Assembly: GCA_964023205.1 (NCBI GenBank)
Contig: OZ026847.1
Coordinates: 6,880,819 to 6,944,818, forward strand
Reading direction: 5' to 3'
Length of the DNA: 64,000 nt
DNA from: Lutraria lutraria
Lineage: Eukaryota > Mollusca > Bivalvia > Venerida > Mactridae
In this document: positions 1 to 11,337 of the stretch, in pieces
Layout: every line of letters begins with the position of its first letter
Position numbering within the stretch: the first letter of the stretch is position 1
Notes under the pieces: model-generated
Told to the model about the DNA's origin: nothing
The model's database searches: none
The model's input: the letters and a program-made list of their open reading frames with translations, nothing else
Translations under genes and position numbers: made by a program

Positions 1-320
1 AACGGCTATGGATGATTTCACATCGAATTATAAGTACATTGTACTGACAAACAAACAAACAAACAATAAGTCATATAAAACATAGTTGACATTCATGACT
101 CTGTGTAAAACGAACAAGAGACGCAAGCAAATGGTCCTGTGTCCCTGAGAATGGAAGGACGTTTCAAACTTAAGCCAAAAAATGATCAATGATTGAAAGT
201 CATTTCACATTTAGTTTGATACGACAAACAGTCATACAAAATTAAACAAAAGTATCTTTGGAAACAATGGATGATCCCCTTATAGCTTTTATACCAGAAC
301 AATCAAAAGTGGGACTAGGT

Positions 321-347
321 AGCGCTGTGGTTATCAGTCACAGCGCT
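321..347. repeat. Perfect 9-bp hairpin
   Basis: AGCGCTGTG at 321-329 is followed by a 9-nt loop and its exact reverse complement CACAGCGCT at 339-347. It is GC-rich compared with its surroundings. No neighbouring gene gives it a role. Confidence 0.6.
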
Positions 348-1448
348 TCCTGTCGTCAGTCTCTGTCATAGTGTGAAGTATGGAATACTTTGGCACACTG
401 AGAACATACGTGTATACCTTACTTCGTATTGCGACATTCTGATTTTTTTAACAATTAACTTAAAAAACTGAATTAAAGCTCCGAGTGATTTGAAGTTCAA
501 AAAATGCCCAGTGCGCTACAAGTGGTATGGCTTCCAGAGACTAATAGATACACAATTAAACAAATTTTGAAACTGCATGCAGCATTGCAAAAGAACAAAA
601 TAATGATTACGTTCATAATGGCCGGTGCACCAGGAACTGATTGAATATAGGGGCCCGGCCTTGTATAATAGATGTTTTGATAGTAAACGCAAGTAAAGAG
701 TTAAATGCACGATACAAATAGCATTTTCATACGTGTACAACGGGCGACATGTTGCTTGGCATTGTAGCCAAATCTAAAAACAGCTTTAAACTGTAGCCTG
801 AAATTTTGTCTTGGAACTGTTGCCATATTTACCAAACTGAAGGAATAATGTCAGATTAACGCCATACATTGTTACAGTATGTATTCTTTGGTACAAAACT
901 GACTCCGGTGTTCCCGGGTGATGTAAACTTGACTCTTCCATCATGCATAGAGTAGATAATGCAAGGAACATAAGCTGGCTTGGCACTGTAGTCCGCTCAC
1001 ATACAAACGAATTCCAAGGTTTCACAGGGTGCTAGAAAAAACGGCTTAGCTACTGATGGCGATCCTATTGTTCGTGGAAAGCTTATATTTTTCCCCTTAG
1101 ACTGGCGTATGTTTCATAAAATTCGGTGAAGAAATAAAATACTTACGGTTATTTTCGTTTTCTAAGCGGAGCAAATGTTTACATTTTCGTCTTGGATTTG
1201 ATGCATTTAGTGACGTCAGAATCACGTGGTATTGCTACACTGTAAACACCTGAACCGATTTTAACTTATTATATTATCACTCCACAATTGAAATATATAA
1301 ATCCTAATTACCAATGTGAGGTTATTATATTTTTGTTAATTTAACGGAACAATTTAAAAACAAAAAACCTATGAATAATAATTTATTATCGATGTATATA
1401 AAGTTAACTTTTATTAAAAATGAAAAAGAAATGAAAATAAAAATGATG

Positions 1449-1516
1449 TCTAACGTCAGACGCAGTGCTCAAGATTCACTAACGTTGTGCTTTACCAATT
1501 GCGCCACAGAGGACAG
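1449..1516 (-). other. tRNA-derived fragment (A-box only)
   Basis: On the minus strand the sequence reads GTCCTCTGTGGCGCAATTGG followed by TAAAGCA, which matches the acceptor/D-arm start of a tRNA (an A-box of the TGGCNNANTGG type, similar to tRNA-Asn genes). Downstream no good anticodon stem and no B-box can be found, so this is a decayed tRNA pseudogene or the head of a tRNA-derived SINE. Confidence 0.3.
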
Positions 1517-4271
1517 TGATTATAAAGCTTCATAAATTGGTCTATAGCAAATTACAACAGTATTCGTGTTACCTAAACCTGTATAAATGAGATCGTCCAT
1601 GTATGTAATAACATTGCTGACCTAAAAATTGAACTATACGATAATTTCGTTTTACTGTTATATAAACACATTGATTGGAACATTCCGTTACGATAAAATA
1701 AACAAAAACTATCGACTTTGACAAGTTAATAAAATTGCACTATTACTATGCCAAGTTGCAACAAAGAAAAAAGTAATTAGGGCAAAGGTTAACAGAAAAT
1801 AGAATACAGGGAATGCTTAATTGTTCTTTAGCTGCAACAGAGAAAACTGCATAAAACAACTTAACTTACGAGAACACTTAGACAGGAAACATCGGATTAA
1901 ACTGTTTGAAATGTTGCTACCCTATATATCAATACATTATTTTCCAATTTATAAAGATATCGTCAATAATGAAGTCTAAGAGTGAATCAATGAAAGCTCT
2001 TATTAAGTTTGACCCGACTTAATTTGTAAAAATGAATGTTTTCAAAAATTGATATGAAAAAAAAGCAAAATTGTATTTGCCTTGTACTGCTACTTACGTA
2101 ACTTAAGGCTTGGATGTATACGTAAAAAAACGTTAAAAACATTTGAAGTTATTAATATTAATAAAATATCAAACTTTCATATCGCGCAACAAAAAAATCT
2201 TACCGATTACGCAAAATTAGTGTTTTATTACGATAAACAATGTATCCCATATTGACTCCGCTTTATCAGCCAGAAAAATCTATTGCGCGGCGCTGAAAGG
2301 GGTGTCGTAGGGGACTAATTAGAATCAATCGATATATAATTCGGTATCGTCTGTGTGCTATTAACATATGTAATTAAAAATCGACGTATGATCAGTTCCG
2401 AGTGGATTAAAAATGGGAAATAAGAGAAATAAAGATAAACATACTTAAAACATCCTAACTAAATGAATATCAGGATGGGTGTGAATTTCCTTCAATTCCG
2501 ATTATTATTTGACATCAGTCCACTATTTTGTTATACTATAAAAAAGAATTATATTACATATCTAATACTTAACAAAAGAATTTTTTTTTTTCAAAATAAA
2601 AAAAAAGATTATTAGATGATTATTATATAGCATATAGAAATGCTAATAAGTATATAGATATGATAGAAATGGCAATAACTGTTATAATATAGCTATAATC
2701 CACGTTATAATACAGACAAAAAAATACTGAATAGCAATATCTACGTTTAAAAATTAGACACACATAAACTTTCATTTAAAAAGTCTAAATATATTGTAAT
2801 AAAGACTATAATTAGTTGTCTCCGGTGCAATAAAGGACATATACAGTGTCAATGTCTCGCGTGAAAAAACATTCAAATTAACAAAAAAAAACATGTGTTA
2901 ATTGATGCGGTCATCAATGGGATAAAGTCGGCTAACAGTATGGGTCCCTAATTATTGATATCATCAAAATTTTATGTCACCCGGTGTTTTATGGTGCTGC
3001 ATTGATTTTACAGCTGATGCGTCGACAAATTTCCACATCAGATTTGATCTTCTCGTGGGCGAGATTAACTAATTGTAGAACAATATGATTCTACCAATCA
3101 AAGCAATTTGTTATTCAACCTAAAGAAACACCTTTCCCTCCAAATATCACAGATTCTATACCAATTAGTATAAAATTCCAAAAGTTCATGAAGACAAATC
3201 TCCAACGAAAATAAACATTTTTCGTGGTTTAATTTTCATTATCAATAAAACAAGGACATTTCATCGTGAATTATATTTTCGTGAAATATTAAAAGCAACA
3301 TCAATCAAACAAACTTAAATTATGAAAATCGTGCAATTTTTGCATAATGTTACTGGAATCACAATGACATTATTTTGCTATCGTTTGTTTGCGTACGCAT
3401 GCACATGTATTTTTTTCAATAGTCTTATTATATTCCATTATAATTTATATACATGTGTATATTTAATATTGCTAACCCAACACATCTCAAATTCAGATTT
3501 ATTATTATAAACGTATCGTTTCACTTACCCGGCGTTTTACACAGCGGTCTTTAACTCGATTTACATATCGGCCCTTTCCCCCGTTGAGAGCCTCTTTATT
3601 CATCGTGATATCTGACGTATGTATATCGTGTCGGTACGATATGGTATTATTTTGACAAATAATTCGTGATTAAAGCTCGTACAAGTTTCAATTACCGAAT
3701 TTGATTGGGTATCAAAATTGAATGGGATGCATGAATTAATTGAAGAATCGTTAATAACTCGAGGTGATAATGATCAAAGGGGTTTGTCACGAAAAAAAAA
3801 AAAATGTTTTCCATGTAACCATTATATATATAGAAGGGAAAGAACTTCGACAATTCGCATTTTCCAGCGCGTGTTATAAACTTCCATGTTATTGCAATGC
3901 AGTACAAAATATTTAACTCATATTTAGTGCAACGTATGGGCAACTCAACATGCTAACAGAAAATGTATACTTTTACTACCTTTAAAGTTATTCTAAACTC
4001 GCTATTGAAGATTTTTCACTCGAAAAATGGTCAAATTTTACAAAACGACACACTGTCGTAAAATCGCAGCGTGTACAAATCTATAGCGAAACTGATAAAT
4101 TACAGGTAAAACTTCATGGAATGAGTCATAATTCATAACCAAACAGTATATTTATATCATATATTGTATAATTTACTAACTGCTAATGATTTCACATCTC
4201 GGGATGCACTTTTAATGGAGAATTTACGTTTTTGTTCAGTTTGCGGATTCTTAATTTTGCTTCCTTGATAG

Positions 4272-4479
4272 GTCACGTGACAATCGCCTAACTCGTGATG
4301 AAAGCTAAATACTGATAGGATGAGCGATACTGTGTGGTATTTTTTAGGTATGGTTCTCGATAGCGTAGTGAAAAGGATAGAGTGCACAGGGTACAAGTAA
4401 ATTGTAAACAAATACCACAGAGTATCGCTCATGCAATCAGATTTAAGCTTTCATCACGAGTTAGGCGATTGTCTGTGAC
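4272..4479. mobile_element. Foldback MITE, long hairpin
   Basis: Arms at 4272-4346 and 4409-4479 are reverse complements with a few mismatches; both contain CGCCTAACTCGTGATGAAAG or its complement, and GAGCGATACT/AGTATCGCTC. The loop is about 62 nt. A transcript would fold into a roughly 70-bp stem. No target duplication is obvious. It lies immediately left of the TIR element that starts at 4505. Confidence 0.7.
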
Positions 4480-4504
4480 CCGTCATGGAAGTAAACTTCG
4501 AGTA

Positions 4505-6221
4505 GCCGGTGTAGCATAAAATTTTGACCCCGTGGAAAAATGACCCCAGGGGTCATTTTTCAACGGATTATTGATCAATTTTCAACGTTAAATATTGACC
4601 CATACCGTTAAATAATGACCCATACCGTTAAATAATGACCCCATTACGCGTGAAAATTTGACCCTCGTTAAAAAATGATCAACCTTTGTTAGAGTTATTT
4701 TCAGCGTTGAAAACCATCCCTTACAGTAAATAATTATATAATGTAAGTTATTCTCACGATTTCTATTCATAAAACTTTATAGGTAATTTGAATTTGGTAT
4801 TTACACGATTTTAAAGAGGTTCTTTCGTTGCGTATTGATGGGGTCAGACACCGAAATTTTCATTTTATTTGAAAAGCTGACAAATTGCATGAAACATTGA
4901 AAAACCATCATCCAAAGCTGAAACAAAAGTTTTGCGGCATATTCAGAATGCATGGTTGCATGGTGCCGAGATTGAGAGTTTATCCGGTGCGACTTCTAAG
5001 AAAACTAACTTAAACTGAGCAAGCCTCTGGATAAACTGTCTCCGTTTCGGCACCAATCATTTATGTATTCGATTTGTCCTCTTCCAGTAACAAAATAAGT
5101 CCCAAAACTTCATTTACGTGGATTTAAAAACACATGTAGTGCCTGATGACGCGACAGTAAAATAATCCCACGCAATCTTCATGAATGAAAAGTCAATAAA
5201 ATACGTTAATTTGTATAATAACATACTATAATGACCTACTGACGTGATATACACAAGTAAATCAGCTGGTCACTGCTTTATTATGTCTAAATATAAATTT
5301 AGAAATAGTAATTAATTAATTTGTATGACAGAAAGTACCCTCAACTTACGCAATAAAGCGTTGCATCGCTAAATGTAAAATTGACCGTTTTAGACATAAT
5401 GGATCACAGAACCTAGTACAAGCAATCCTTATCAACCATTACATACTTTTAGAATGAATAATTTGTAAAACATTCACTACAAGCTTTTTTAATAGTGTGA
5501 TTTTGGAATTTGTAAACATACAATTACAAATGCAATACAATCATAGAAAAGGGAGAGAACTACGTAGTTATCAATATTACCTCCCTTTATATTACAAAGT
5601 CAAATTTAATAAACTGTTCCAGGCCTAACATTCCAGAATGTTGTATGTTTGAAAGATAATATTTAATTAATTATGTTTGAATATCACAATTTATAAGGAT
5701 CAAATTCTTCTAACTTTGTTCATAGACATTTATTTTGTATTAGGGTCCGTTAATTATCCTAAATTAAATACTCACTGTTTTATTAATAACCGAGCTAAAA
5801 GATTAATTTTATTTTTGTCTTTTAACTTTGTTTTGATAAACGCATCTCAAATAACTCACATTTAAAGAAGTTTGAAGCAAAATGCCAAAAAATCAATATG
5901 ATGTCGCATATAGACAAGAGCAAAAGGGCGCTTAGGACGACAAAATGTATAACATAGACCGTGAAACAGTGTTCTACGAGAGCTACGCACCTGCAGGACT
6001 AATTCTCATATTCGTACAGTCGATCTCTGGTGTTTGTCTAGAGTTTTAGTTATCGTTAAAAATTGACCCCAGGATTGATCAAAATTTAACATTGATCAAT
6101 ATTCAACGACTTTCTTGATCAAAATTTAACGTTGAAAACCTGTCGGGGTTGATTTTCAACGTTGAGAAATGACCCCTGGGGTCATTTTTCAACGGGGTCA
6201 AAATTTTATGCTACACCGGCT
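4505..6221. mobile_element. 1.7-kb TIR transposon with palindromic ends
   Basis: The ends are inverted copies of about 60 bp starting GCCGGTGTAGCATAAAATTT. Each TIR contains a perfect 12-bp-arm palindrome around AATGACCCC-A-GGGGTCATT (about 4536-4560 and 6166-6190). Inside each end are further short repeats of the type CGTTAAATAATGACCC and AACGTTGAAAA. The interior (4690-6050) has no recognisable gene: a 62-codon frame at 5677 shows no motif. I found no clear target duplication and do not assign a superfamily. It is non-autonomous. Confidence 0.75.
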
Positions 6222-6684
6222 TATTGAACAAAAAAATACGCAAATTCTTCGCTAAAAGAGCTTTCCGAGATGCGAAATCATTGACAGTAAGTATATTATA
6301 GTGTTTTATTATGAATTAAGGCCCATTCTAAGAAGTTGTGTCAGTAATTTAACATTTCCACTCTGTACAAGTATACCGGTATACACGCTGCGATTTTACG
6401 ACAGTGTCGTTTTGTAAAATTTAACCATTTTTCGAGTGAAAAACTTTCAATAGCGAGTTTAAAAGATCTTTAAATGTAGTAAAAGTATACATTTTCTGTT
6501 AGCCCATACGTTGCACTATATATGAGTTAAATATTTTGTAGTGCATTGCAATAACATGGAAGTTTATAAAACGCGTTGGAAAATTCGAATCGTCGAAGTT
6601 CTTTCCCTTCTATATATATATATGGGTTACATGAAAAAAAAATGTTTTTGATTTTTTTTCGTGACAAACCCCTTTGATAATGAT

Positions 6685-8082
6685 CTGACAGTTTTTTTGC
6701 TAATTTACTCACTTTAAAAAACACAGTAGGTGTCATTTTCGAATAAAGATTATCACCTTATTTGATGATGGATTTCAAAGCGGTTTTCGGTATTCTGTAT
6801 ATATGTTTAAATAGCCCTGTCGCCACTTTGAAACTAAGAATGCGATTGTATACTTCATGGCTAAGTGGATCACTGGGCATGAAAATTATGTCTTGCACAT
6901 CTACATTTCATACTGATAATATATTTTTAAGTTTTAATTCAAACCCCACAGACTTGTGATATTGTATGCGGACGGACCGACCGACCAACCGACTGACAGA
7001 GTGACTCCAATATTTCCCTCTCAAATTTCATTTGCAGGTGTAAAATAACAAATGAAAACTTACCTATGTTCAACAATAGTACAATTCCAAATGTAAAATC
7101 TGCGCTTCCTTTGTCTGTGATATTCACTACCCTGTAAACAAAAGGGTCAAGTGGCCCTGGGATGCTCACCTGAGGAACAAGTTAAGGTGATATCACTTTC
7201 AATTTTGATTTAAATTCAACCTGCAGTAAGTAAAATGTATTGGAAAATAGACCTCACGGATATTATTTAAGCAATTTTATTAGAGTGCCTCTACATGATG
7301 CTTGCATGCAAAATATCTTTACTCTAAATCTTTTGCTTCATGCAAAAATATTTTTTTAAACATTTTCCCATATAAGTCTATGTAAAACATTTGACCCCTT
7401 GAGCATGGTCAATTATGACCACAGGGACATTATTTTAGCAACTTTCTAAGAGGGTCTCTAGATGATACTCCATGACAAATATCTAATCTTTAGACCATGT
7501 GGTTTAAAACAAGAATATTGCATGGAATAATATTATTTTAGCAAATTTTGTAAAAGACCACCCAAAGATCACTACTGTGGAGTTAATTCAAATTTGACAC
7601 AGCCATTTCAGAGGAGAAGTCGTTTGAACATTGTGGAAGGATGGACTTCCTACCATAGACAAAATAGCATACTAACAGCTCTCCCGAGCTTTGCTCAGTT
7701 AAGCTAATAAAGAACTGAATATTTGAGAATACCACAAGGTGCCATGTCATCTCATATTTACAGGTAAAATACAATTAATAAAATCAATATGTCAATAAAC
7801 TTTTTCTTAATGTATCTGCCTTGGTTATAATCGCTAAAATAACGTAAAATGATACTTTATGTTATTTACAAAGATTATATATCATACTTTAATACCATGC
7901 AACAAACAATTTTAACCGAACGCTCAAAAATGGTGTTTTATTGCGATAAATACTGCACCCCTTTATCGACTTTTCCTTATCAGCTTTAAACATCTCTAAC
8001 GTAATGTGCATTGTATTGGTACAATAATTATGATACTATTAATTCATTAATAACAAAAAATTGCATTGTATAAAATCTCTTA
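6685..8082. other. Non-coding; dispersed bivalve-like repeats
   Basis: No gene seen. A GACC/GACGG-rich stretch at 6970-7000 and a stretch ending in GGCCCTGGGATGCTCACCTG near 7155-7172 look like dispersed repeat termini; the opposite-strand counterpart of the latter type appears near 63605-63632. Open frames at 6762, 6939 and 7583 lie in this repetitive sequence and show no motif. Confidence 0.5.
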
Positions 8083-8252
8083 CTAGACATCAAACCTGGG
8101 CGTGGTTTCAATTATTGAATCGTAAACATAAGCGATTTTGATTGGCTATCAAAATTGAATTGGGTGCGTCAAATTCGTTGATTTCATGAGACGATAGTGA
8201 TCCGACTCTTTAATTGTTAATTGCTCGGCTTAAAAAACACAGTAGGTGTCAT
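8083..8252 (+). repeat. Dispersed 170-bp repeat, copy 1
   Basis: It begins CATCAAACCTGGGCGTGG, runs through ATTGGCTATCAAAATTGAAT, and ends GCTTAAAAAACACAGTAGG. A second near full-length copy is at 21710-21875. Partial copies are at 3690-3771, 6712-6738 and 61258-61370, and the inverted start occurs at 62322-62343. It is therefore a dispersed family with at least two nearly complete members in this window. Confidence 0.7.
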
Positions 8253-8703
8253 CAAATGTTAATCTAGCGAACCGTGCCTCAGAATTTTGATACTTGTTTT
8301 CATTTTTATCTATGGAGTAACAGCTGGGTTCTGGGTACGGAATTTCTTTAAAGTCAAGTATCTAACGAATGGAAGACGTTATAAAAACGGAGGCACGGTT
8401 CCCAGCTTTATACATTTATAGTCATTTTAAGGCTACTTGTTGTAATATATTCCTATATACAGAGTAGTAAAACAATTGTAAATTACGTGCGATATTGGTT
8501 TATAGAAGACCAATCAAATGTAATATTTGTTTCAAATTACTTGCAATGCACTCTATACAGTGGGTTTATTTTAGTACATAATTATGGTTTAGTTTTTGAA
8601 TCGATAAATTGGTCCAACTAGATTGACCTGTAGGGAGACCAAAATGTTCATAGAAAGACAATGATACAAAGTTAACTTTTTGAAAGTAGAGGATTTTAAA
8701 CAG

Positions 8704-9005
8704 AATTAAGTAAAAATATAGAGGTCACAGTTAAGGTAATGCAAATATGTTACAATGTGCAAACAAAGGTCACAATTTGCAAAAAGGGTCATAATATATA
8801 GACATATACCAAAATGTACCTATATAGTGTACATTGTAAATACAAAAGTGATAAGGAACATTCATAGGTCGTCACAATGTACATATACATAGGTCACAAT
8901 GTGCATACATAGGTCACAATGTACATAAGTAGGCCACAGCCATAAAGCATACGTCAAAATTTACAGACACAAGTCCCAATGTACACAGATAGACAACCAA
9001 GTACA
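8704..9005 (+). repeat. Degenerate tandem repeat, about 21 bp
   Basis: Variants of CATAGGTCACAATGTACATA recur about every 20-24 bp from 8704 to 9005. They are clearest at 8865-8935 and decayed at both edges. No open frame is maintained across the array. Confidence 0.65.
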
Positions 9006-10177
9006 TACAATTGGAAGCAAAGTGAAATTTTCATCCGTGTACAGACCTGTTGCACTAATTTTCCTGACAAATTGTGCCAGCAAATATAGTGTATGATGAA
9101 TTGTAGAATAAAAAAATACTTAATAGTAATTTCTTACCTATATAAAGTGAGTCCCAGGGCTGACGCAAGACTTAAAAAGGAAATGCAAAGAAGTGCAATT
9201 TCCCATTTTGTTAGACTTTTTGTCCTGCGAATCTAAAAGTAACAAAAACATGGCAGTGTTGTATTATGAAGTTAACTAAATGGCAAAGTTGTAGTGTTGT
9301 ATTATAAACTTTTTTTCGAAGTCTAATACGAAGTGTTAAGTATCTTATTTTAAATATTGTCATTCTTTTGTTTATCCATTAAGACATTTACAGGTGAATT
9401 TTTAAATAATTTTACCGTCAGTTAAGAGAGATACAACCATTTTTGTTCCTCTACCCCTAACGTAAAATAGTACCAAATAATAAAATGTAGTCACCTTTAT
9501 GAAAATTGGCCTATCTCTCTAACAGTTGATACAATATACGCAAGAATGAGTATAAGTCTAAGGGTAACCAATTTTTAGTCAATTCAAATTGTTTATACGA
9601 TGTTTGGAATTACTATGTTGCAGAAAAAGTGAAAAATGTAACCCAGCCCCTTTTAGATTTAGTCAAGATTTTAGCCTTTTATCAAAAAGTAACAAATTGA
9701 TAAATATCATTAAAATAAAAAATAAGGCAAGGAATTAGCTGAAATTTTCTCAAAATTAACTACTATGTGCGTATAAGGTCTCACCAAATTTTAAAAAGTT
9801 TCACCGTCCGGTTTTGAAAAAAAATGTGTCATAAATCCATATTTACTGGAATTTCATTAATTAACCATGTATAAATTCCAACAAATTGGACAAAAAAAAA
9901 GTATGGTCCCAGTGGGATTTGAACCCATGACCCTCAGGAATATGTCAATATGTCAGTAAAATTCATGAAATTGAGTACTCTTCAAAACAAAGGTTTCGAA
10001 CAGAGATTTCCCAGACGCAGGTTTTCTACGTCCCTGACTCAACTTTGTGACTTTCCGCGGTACTTTGTGTCCTCGGGACCCGCAATCGGATCCCCGAATA
10101 GACGTTTTCCTTTCCGCTAAAATGTTTTTCTATCCGCTATTTATTTAACTTGCGTTTATTACGATCATGGCAGATGC
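9006..10177. other. Non-coding
   Basis: Nothing gene-like seen. It contains the 3' half of a tRNA on the minus strand (9903-9938, annotated separately). Confidence 0.5.
9903..9938 (-). other. tRNA 3'-half fragment
   Basis: On the minus strand the sequence has a T-arm with perfect TGGG/CCCA stem around the loop TTCAAAT (a consensus B-box GGTTCAAATCC), followed by the acceptor strand TGGGACCA. No matching 5' half (acceptor TGGTCCCA or D-arm) lies upstream on that strand, so only half a tRNA is present. It is probably a retroposed or SINE-derived tail. Confidence 0.55.
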
Positions 10178-10784
10178 ACTGTCTGGTACGTGAAACGGTG
10201 CAGATTTTCCGTGTTACGTTGCTTCCATCCAAGATGGCGGAGGGAGAAACGACAAGGAGGTACGTGTCATTTTATACCGATGTATTTAGACAAATACGCC
10301 ATTTAGAAAGAGAAGAACAGTTGCATCTAATGTTCAAATAAATTCACTGTAAGATCAATATATTCACCATGTCTGTTGCATAGGATATATATGAATTATT
10401 TGAAAATTTTGAGGAATAAACCACGCGAAATTCGAATCGAGAGAAGTGGAAAATATTTGAGCCAATTTCCGTACAAAAGCCACTATTCTTGAAGTGAATA
10501 CGCTTGTTTATTAACGTATATGTAAAGAATAGTTCATAGAAATACTATATCTTCTCAATCACTTTGTTGTGCCAAAATCTGTCACATTTCTCACGGAATA
10601 TCTGCAGCGTTGTTAGGTGTCTGCACCGTCGTGTTGACGAAACATAAAATAGACATATTTTGGCGTATTTGTCTAAATACATCGGTATAAAATGACACAA
10701 ACCTCCTTGTCGTTTCTACCTCTGCCATCTTGGATGGAAGCACCGTAACACGGAAAATCTGCACCGTTTCACGTACCAGACAGT
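10178..10784. mobile_element. Inverted-arm element (124-bp arms)
   Basis: Arms at 10178-10301 and 10661-10784 are near-perfect reverse complements beginning ACTGTCTGGTACGTGAAACG. Each arm contains AAGATGGC(G/A)GAGG, an ATG in good context, followed after nine codons by a 5' splice-site-like AAGGAG|GT. Both arms point inward, so the 192-bp and 216-bp frames at 10150-10341 (+) and 10591-10806 (-) encode the same peptide start. No target duplication is visible. It is either a MITE with long TIRs or an inverted duplication of a gene's first exon. Confidence 0.65.
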
Positions 10785-11337
10785 GAGATGGAGACGTACT
10801 GTGCATAAAACAGCGAACGATAACCAGTTTATTCAGCCAAACGGATTATTTGCTATTTTATTCCTATTAAAGTTTGATCAAGTGAACTTGACTCAAGCAC
10901 TTGATGATCTATAGTGCGATAAATTATTAGGTTTTCTAAACTTCAGCAAAAAATGCATATCCATTTGTGGGACATGCAAAATTTCTCAGGGACCCCCAAA
11001 ATACAAACCCTGAGGGTCATATGAAAAATCCTAGGGAAGACACTATCGATGCTAAAAAAATGTGAAATAATATTTAAAGTTATTTAAGGGCCTGTCACAC
11101 TACAGCGTATTAGACCAACGAGTCTGGAACGTGTTAGATTGTGTCTAATACGGCGGCGAACGCTGGTGAACGTCGAAAACATCAAAGAGAAGCCGCTCCA
11201 AACTTATTAGTAGCGAATTCAGTGTTGGGAATCCACGTGACCTAGTGACGTCCCAATGTTATCGCAACAAGCGCGTTTTCTGTCAATTTAACTAGGAAAA
11301 CACCACGTAAGTGCATTATTTTTCGTTTTCTTCTAAA
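10785..11337. other. Non-coding
   Basis: No gene or well-defined repeat seen. The stretch ends at the TAAA target site of the element beginning at 11338. Confidence 0.5.

Larger units (their letters stand above)
1..3771. other. Non-coding AT-rich stretch
   Basis: I see no gene here. Short open frames (for example at 516-740, 786-1025 and 3322-3510) have no recognisable motif, and the first two lie antiparallel to nothing coding. The stretch holds a perfect 9-bp hairpin at 321-347, a tRNA-like A-box fragment near 1449-1516, a (CAAA)n-like run at 49-64, and the start of a dispersed repeat around 3690-3771 that recurs elsewhere in the window. Confidence 0.6.
3772..6684. repeat. Nested inverted repeat, arms about 450 bp
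   Basis: The left arm (about 3772-4250) and the right arm (about 6235-6684) are diverged reverse complements: both carry the matched runs GGGGTTTGTCAC, GAAGTTCTTTCCCTTC, TTTACTACATTTAA-like and CGCTGCGATTTTACGACAGT in mirrored order. Between them lie a foldback hairpin (4272-4479) and a TIR transposon (4505-6221). This reads as an older inverted-repeat element broken by later insertions. Small open frames in the arms (3692-3943, 6527-6736, both minus strand) are counterparts of non-coding repeat sequence, not genes. Confidence 0.6.

Noticed and set aside
5141..5165. CCTGATGACGCGACAG as a second hammerhead core
   Set aside because: No GAAA box or stem III follows at the required place.
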